From: Deinococcus multiflagellatus
GTDB lineage: Bacteria; Deinococcota; Deinococci; Deinococcales; Deinococcaceae
Direction of reading: 5' to 3'
Length of the DNA: 64,000 bases
NCBI RefSeq assembly: GCF_020166415.1
Contig: NZ_JAIQXV010000002.1
Coordinates: 62,001-126,000, forward strand
Shown here: in pieces, positions 59,781-64,000 of the stretch
Position numbering within the stretch: position 1 is the first letter of the stretch
Layout: every line of letters starts with the position of its first letter
Made by a program: the position numbers and the translations under genes
The notes under the pieces: generated by a model
Told to the model about the DNA's origin: nothing
Database searches by the model: none
What the model saw: only the letters and a program-made list of their open reading frames with translations

Positions 59781-60363
59781 AGGCCACCGCCCGCGCCTCG
59801 TCGCGCCGCCACTGCCGCCAGCCATACACACTCATGGCCGCCAGCACGAACTGCAGGCCAAACAGCACCCAGTACTGGGTATGCCAGAAGTACACCGCCT
59901 GCACCGCATTGACCAGGATCCACACCGGCCACGACCAGGACCAGCGGCGGGTGGTGCCGAAGTTGGCGACCAGGGCCAGCGTCACGGCGGCGAACTGCAC
60001 CCAGTTCCAGACCGCGCTGAAATCCGTCACGGCCACGGTGAAGGCAAAAATGAGCAGGCTGGCGGCCCAGGTGACGCCGTACCACGCAGGCTCATTGAAG
60101 CGGATCTCGCCCTTCGCCCGTCGCGTTTCCAGGTGCCACAGGTACAGGCCGTGAAGGCCGAACAGCAGGTACGTGACCTGCAAGCCCGCAAACATCCACT
60201 GCCCGCCAGCGAGAAACAGCAGGAAGTAGGGCAGCAGCGAGGCGTTGCTCCAGTGCCAGTAGGTGCTGCGCTTGGACCAGAGGTAATACAGGCTGACCAG
60301 CACGCACAGGCCGCCTGCAAGGTCCAGGGCGAGGGTGGGGATGGAGAGGCCAAAGAGGGTCAT
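59773..60363 (-). CDS. pnuC: Nicotinamide riboside transporter, PnuC family
   Basis: 196 residues with about seven membrane helices. Family motifs: YLLFGLHGLYLWHL near the middle and PVWILVNAVQAVYFWHTQYW with the substrate-contacting Trp and Asn residues. PnuC moves nicotinamide riboside across the inner membrane by facilitated diffusion, pulled by phosphorylation by NadR, whose gene overlaps its 3' end. Its ATG overlaps the stop of the upstream 147-residue gene (ATGA). Confidence 0.94.
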   Translation of the reverse strand: MTLFGLSIPTLALDLAGGLCVLVSLYYLWSKRSTYWHWSNASLLPYFLLFLAGGQWMFAGLQVTYLLFGLHGLYLWHLETRRAKGEIRFNEPAWYGVTWAASLLIFAFTVAVTDFSAVWNWVQFAAVTLALVANFGTTRRWSWSWPVWILVNAVQAVYFWHTQYWVLFGLQFVLAAMSVYGWRQWRRDEARAVAFA

Positions 60364-60803
60364 GGGGTCACCGGCCAGAAAGTCATGGTGTTCAAGTCGA
60401 GGGTGTACCTTGCGGCGGCCACCCCGTTCTCAACGGCGTCAACCTCGAAAAGCAGTCGGTTGACAACGTGGGCGTCGGTCATGATGCGGTCTATCCACAG
60501 GGCCTGCTCAGGCTGATTGCCGATGGCCAGAGCTGGGGCTGGAGCGAGCTTGGTCTGTAGCGCTTGGGTCAAGCTGAGAGACGGCACGTCCTCGGGGCTG
60601 TACTCAGGCGGCAGTGGCAGCTGCATCAACCAGAAGCCATAACCAACTATCACGATCAACCGGCCTTCAGGCTCTATCCAGGCGCCGGTCGGATTGCCGT
60701 ACATCCACCCCAGGTAGAGGTCGGTGCCACCGGGCGCCTGAAGGTACACATGGTCGTGATCGGAGCAGACGGCGTACCCTGCTGCCGCTGCCCAGGTCAC
60801 CAT
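60360..60803 (-). CDS. Unknown protein between the crystallin-J1-like gene and pnuC
   Basis: 147 residues. Start overlaps the upstream gene by 7 nt and stop overlaps pnuC by 4 nt, so it is tightly coupled. No signal peptide. Aromatic and Pro-rich, with WMYGNPTGAWIEPEGRLIVI and LWIDRIMTDAHVVNRLLFEV; it resembles no family I can name. Its pairing with an ADP-ribosylation-like gene suggests a partner or antidote, without direct evidence. Confidence 0.75.
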   Translation of the reverse strand: MVTWAAAAGYAVCSDHDHVYLQAPGGTDLYLGWMYGNPTGAWIEPEGRLIVIVGYGFWLMQLPLPPEYSPEDVPSLSLTQALQTKLAPAPALAIGNQPEQALWIDRIMTDAHVVNRLLFEVDAVENGVAAARYTLDLNTMTFWPVTP

Positions 60804-61285
60804 GACCCCGCCGGCCAGTTCACCGGCAGGTGCGTTTCGGGGTCAATGCGCCCGCTGTAGCCGGCGCCTGCAAAATGCGCCAGCACGCGAATGGGGCCAA
60901 TGATCCCTGCATTGAAAGTGTCCAAGTCCTCGGCGGGCACCCACAGTTCCTGGTGGCGGTCTTGCGCGCCCACCACCTGAATCTCGTAACGGGTGGCGAC
61001 CTCGGCCTGCACCTCGAAGGCCGTCACAAAACCCACAGGCGGATCGTTGCGCTTGGCGTTCCAGTCGCGGGCGATCTCCTCGGCGTACTCTGCATTCAGC
61101 ACTGGGTAGAAAATGGGCTGGTCCGGCAGGCGTGGCGGCCACGCGCGCCAATCGCGCTCGGCCACCAGGCGCAGCTCGTGCAGGCCGGTGGGCCGGTAGA
61201 GGGTCACGGTGTCGCCCACTGGGGGCCAGGGCACGGTGCGCTCGGCCTTCGGGGGAAAGAGGGTGTCCAGCCAGTCCGGCGTCAT
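60797..61285 (-). CDS. ADP-ribosylation/crystallin J1-like protein
   Basis: 162 residues. Matches in pattern the family often labelled ADP-ribosylation/crystallin J1: TVTLYRPTGLHELRLVAERD, RAWPPRLPDQPIFYPVLNAE, GFVTAFEVQAEVATRYEIQV, ELWVPAEDLDTFNAGIIGPI. The LYRPTG opening and the following Arg/Glu-rich strands recall ADP-ribosyltransferase folds, but catalytic residues cannot be confirmed. It is the first gene of an operon with PnuC and NadR, which ties it to NAD+. GAAGG about 10 nt upstream is a weak ribosome site. Confidence 0.8.
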   Translation of the reverse strand: MTPDWLDTLFPPKAERTVPWPPVGDTVTLYRPTGLHELRLVAERDWRAWPPRLPDQPIFYPVLNAEYAEEIARDWNAKRNDPPVGFVTAFEVQAEVATRYEIQVVGAQDRHQELWVPAEDLDTFNAGIIGPIRVLAHFAGAGYSGRIDPETHLPVNWPAGSW

Positions 61286-61439
61286 GGGACAAGCCTTCTT
61301 GTGTGGGCAGCAGGGGCGCGGGCTTGCATGGTGACACCATCATGTCAGGCGACGCCGGGTGAAGGCATCCGCTTTGCGGCCGGTGTACCTGCACCGTGCC
61401 CACAGGTCGCCAGACCTCTGCCCCGGGCCAAAAGCAAAA

Positions 61440-61458
61440 ACTCCGCGCGGGGCGGAGT
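61440..61458 (-). terminator. Terminator of tRNA-Thr
   Basis: On the minus strand ACTCCGC-CCCGC-GCGGAGT followed by TTTTTGCTTTTGG, 8 nt past the tRNA 3' end. Confidence 0.85.
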
Positions 61459-61466
61459 CTTGTCTC

Positions 61467-61541
<75 letters not shown>

Positions 61542-61575
61542 AAATGAAAGCGCGGGCTTCCAGGGAAGCTCAAAG

Positions 61576-61604
61576 AGTATAGGAAGGGCGCCTGGGGGTG
61601 TCAA
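61576..61604 (-). promoter_or_regulatory. Consensus sigma-70 promoter of tRNA-Thr
   Basis: On the minus strand TTGACA, 17-bp spacer, TATACT, about 35 nt before the tRNA. The strongest promoter in the window. Confidence 0.88.
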
Positions 61605-61635
61605 GGCGCGCCTCGGGCGGCCTATGCTGGCGGGC

Positions 61636-62364
61636 GTGAGCCTGCCCTCCGCCCCCTTTCAGACCATTTTTGGCGCCGTGCAGCCGCTGGACTGGCTGTG
61701 CCTCGCCCCCCACCCCGACGACGCCGAGATTGGCGCGGGCGGCACCCTCATTCGGCTGGCGCGCGCGGGGCGGGCCACCGGCATCCTGGAACTCTCGCGC
61801 GGGGAGCGCGGCACCCAGGGCACCCCGGAGGGGCGAGTGGCCGAATGCGTGCAGGCCGCCGCCATCATGGGGCTGGCGTGGCGCGGGCAACTGGGGCTGC
61901 CCGACGGCGAACTGCGCGACACCCTACAGGGCGCCCACGCCCTGGCCGCCGCGCTGCGGGCGGTGCGTCCCCGCGTGCTGGTGGTGCCGCACCACCACGA
62001 CCGCCACCCGGACCACTTCGGTACCTACCACCTGGCCAAGCGCGCGGTGCATCTGGCGCAGCTGAAAAAGGCAGACCTGATCGGCGAACCCCACCGGGTC
62101 GCGCGGGTGCTGCTGTACCAGGGCAACTCGGACATCCGGCCCACGCTGCTCATTGATGTGGAAGGGGTGCAGGATACCTGGGCGCAGGCGGTGCTGGCCC
62201 ACGGAAGCCAGTTTGGCGGCGCGCCCATCTCTGAGACCGTGACCCCCGAAATCGTGGAGCGGCGCCGCGCCCGCCTCACGTACTGGGGCACCCTGGCCCG
62301 CGCCCGCTACGCCGAGGCCTTTGAAGCCGAGGACCCGCTGCTCGTGGACCCACTGGCGCTGTAG
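61636..62364 (+). CDS. bshB1: Bacillithiol biosynthesis deacetylase BshB1
   Basis: 242 residues. PIG-L family zinc deacetylase that removes acetyl from GlcNAc-malate in bacillithiol synthesis, the low-molecular-weight thiol of Deinococcus and Firmicutes. Motifs: LAPHPDDAEIGAGGTL (zinc ligands HPDD), ELSRGERGTQGTPEGR and PHHHDRHPDH. The likely start is GTG at 61636, 7 nt after TATGCT (61623-61628); the ATG at 61624 lies inside that -10 box. Confidence 0.94.
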   Translation: MSLPSAPFQTIFGAVQPLDWLCLAPHPDDAEIGAGGTLIRLARAGRATGILELSRGERGTQGTPEGRVAECVQAAAIMGLAWRGQLGLPDGELRDTLQGAHALAAALRAVRPRVLVVPHHHDRHPDHFGTYHLAKRAVHLAQLKKADLIGEPHRVARVLLYQGNSDIRPTLLIDVEGVQDTWAQAVLAHGSQFGGAPISETVTPEIVERRRARLTYWGTLARARYAEAFEAEDPLLVDPLAL

Positions 62365-62372
62365 GGGGTTAG

Positions 62373-62422
62373 ACGACTTTCCGGGAATGGACGGAATTCG
62401 TCTTTCTTTCTTCGGAAGTCGT
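62373..62422. terminator. Imperfect hairpin between convergent bshB1 and parA-like genes
   Basis: ACGACTTTCCG (62373-62383) against CGGAAGTCGT (62413-62422), one bulge, with TTCTTTCTTTC in the loop. Related motif at 17029 and 42836. Confidence 0.55.
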
Positions 62423-62423
62423 A

Positions 62424-63425
62424 TTAGCCCTCGCTCTGGGTGAGGCTGCTCAGCCACGTCCCAAAGGGGCTGGCGCTGCCCTTCACCTGCCCGCGCAGGC
62501 GATCTTCCAGTTCGTCGGCAAGGTCCAGGCCGTACTTGTAGGCCGCCTGCCCCCCCACCACATTGCTGCCGTACTTGTCGCGGTAGGTGGCCGCCGGGCG
62601 GTCGTGGCTCATGGCTTCGGCCATGGCGTTGGTCTGGGGCAGGCGGGTGTCGAAGATAGGCGGGGTGGGCTCGCCCGTGGCCTCAAAGGCGCGCGCCAGG
62701 TCGCCGGGCAGCCGCGACAGGCCCTGGCGGTGCTGGGTGCTGCTGCCCTGGTACTTGGTGATCAGCACGCCCAGGCAGGTCAGGCGCAGGCCCCGGGCGC
62801 GGCGCAGTTCGGCAATGCGGCCCGCAATCTGACCGATGCCGTAGGTGCTCAGGCGGTCGGGGATGGTGGGAATGAGGTAGTGGTCGCTGACCTCCAGGCC
62901 GTTCTGGGTGACGAAGCCCAGGTTGGGCGGGCAGTCAATGAGCACATAATCGTACTCGGCAAAGTGCGGCGCCACGTAGCGCTTGACCACCTCCATGGGG
63001 TTCACCGCGTAGTGGGTGCGCGCGGCAATATCCTGCATGCGGTCTTGCACGTCAATCAGGCGAATGGAACTGGGCAGCAGGTCCACCCGGCCGTAGCGGC
63101 TGCCTTCGGGCAGGCGGGCCATCACCTCGGCGGGCACGCGGTTGAGGTTGCTGGCCCCGCGCACTATGGCCTGCGCCGGGTCGAAGCCCTGGGTGCCGTG
63201 CAGCAGGTCCAGAAACAGATGGGCCAGCGTTTGCCCGGCCTCGTCCGCCTGGGCCCAGCGCTCCTCGCCGATCAGGGCCAGGGTGGCGTTTGTCTGGGGG
63301 TCCAGGTCCAGCACCAGCACCCGTTTTTGCTTCAAGAAGGCCAGGGTGTCGGCCAGCTGCACGGTGGCGGTGGTCTTGGCCACGCCGCCTTTCAGGTTGA
63401 TAAACGACAGGACAGTGGGGCTCAT
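62424..63425 (-). CDS. ParA family ATPase
   Basis: 333 residues. Deviant Walker A NLKGGVAKTTATVQLADTLA, then DLDPQTNATLAL and YDYVLIDCPPNLGFVTQNGL. ParA-type ATPases position chromosomes, plasmids or protein complexes on the nucleoid. No ParB gene or parS-like sites are adjacent, so this is a lone ParA. Two nt downstream of the peroxiredoxin stop, so co-transcribed with it, an odd pairing. Confidence 0.93.
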   Translation of the reverse strand: MSPTVLSFINLKGGVAKTTATVQLADTLAFLKQKRVLVLDLDPQTNATLALIGEERWAQADEAGQTLAHLFLDLLHGTQGFDPAQAIVRGASNLNRVPAEVMARLPEGSRYGRVDLLPSSIRLIDVQDRMQDIAARTHYAVNPMEVVKRYVAPHFAEYDYVLIDCPPNLGFVTQNGLEVSDHYLIPTIPDRLSTYGIGQIAGRIAELRRARGLRLTCLGVLITKYQGSSTQHRQGLSRLPGDLARAFEATGEPTPPIFDTRLPQTNAMAEAMSHDRPAATYRDKYGSNVVGGQAAYKYGLDLADELEDRLRGQVKGSASPFGTWLSSLTQSEG

Positions 63426-63427
63426 GG

Positions 63428-63883
<456 letters not shown>

Positions 63884-64000
63884 ACCGGGCAGTGTAGAGC
63901 AGGGCCGCGGCCCGGCGGGCCAGAAAGGACGACTGGGGCAGGGCGGAACCGGGTGCCCACCCAGAGCTGATCGCCGCCTGAAGGAAGCCTTCAGCTTGAA

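Overview
The window looks like a chromosomal segment of a Deinococcus species. GC is very high, many genes start immediately after a TANNNT -10 box (leaderless transcripts), bacillithiol (BshB1) and NadV-type NAD salvage genes are present, and there are family proteins typical of the Deinococcus-Thermus group. The genus call is inference from gene content, not from a marker gene. Most of the segment is ordinary housekeeping sequence with genes on both strands, punctuated by low-complexity and palindromic intergenic repeats. I found no prophage, transposase or CRISPR array.

Layout. 1-3000: a K+/H+ antiporter cut by the window edge and a lamin-tail lipoprotein. 3000-7700: the phenylalanyl-tRNA synthetase region, in which pheS is preceded by a leader peptide with two Phe codons and a terminator (attenuator), and pheS and pheT are separated by two small proteins and a Nudix hydrolase. 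7700-9760: nadV overlapped by a macro-domain gene. 9.9-16.9 kb: a G8/CEMIP-like lipoprotein, an LRR protein, a dienoyl-CoA reductase/isomerase-like pair and an orphan CHASE3 histidine kinase. 17.3-24.9 kb: pdxY, secreted and repeat proteins, Ppx/GppA, a double GNAT protein, a DUF99 protein and a DUF4384-PEGA protein. 25-31.6 kb: a minus-strand run of M3 oligopeptidase, RicT/PSP1, RidA, PP2C phosphatase, methylglyoxal synthase, DUF1206 and YbjN-like genes. 31.7-38.1 kb: NadM-Nudix, a 0.5 kb inverted repeat, an MrfA-type helicase, tRNA-Gln, a second DUF4384 protein and a stand-alone restriction-like nuclease. 38.1-46.9 kb: thioesterase, MerR regulator, two glycerophosphodiesterases (one nested inside a phytase-like esterase), a truncated SRA-HNH gene and two peptidases. 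46.9-51.7 kb: a K+ channel, KptA, a sirtuin, a tandem Nudix protein and an LpxB-related protein. 51.9-53.6 kb: a lower-GC HExxH protein with a downstream lipoprotein, a possible toxin/immunity pair. 53.7-64 kb: creatininase, lipoprotein, MetY-like enzyme, a TM2 protein, a five-gene operon (ADP-ribosylation/crystallin-J1-like protein, unknown protein, PnuC, NadR, methyltransferase), tRNA-Thr, BshB1, ParA and a peroxiredoxin.

How the genes fit together. A striking share of genes make, import, consume or recycle NAD+ and ADP-ribose: NadV, NadM-Nudix, NadR and PnuC on the supply side; KptA, the sirtuin and possibly the crystallin-J1-like protein on the consuming side; macro-domain and Nudix proteins on the ADP-ribose side. 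They lie in at least four separate transcription units, so this is a theme and not one operon. The most promising accessory loci are the HExxH/lipoprotein pair, the PD-(D/E)XK-DUF4357 nuclease, the crystallin-J1-like NAD operon and two families of long palindromic repeats.
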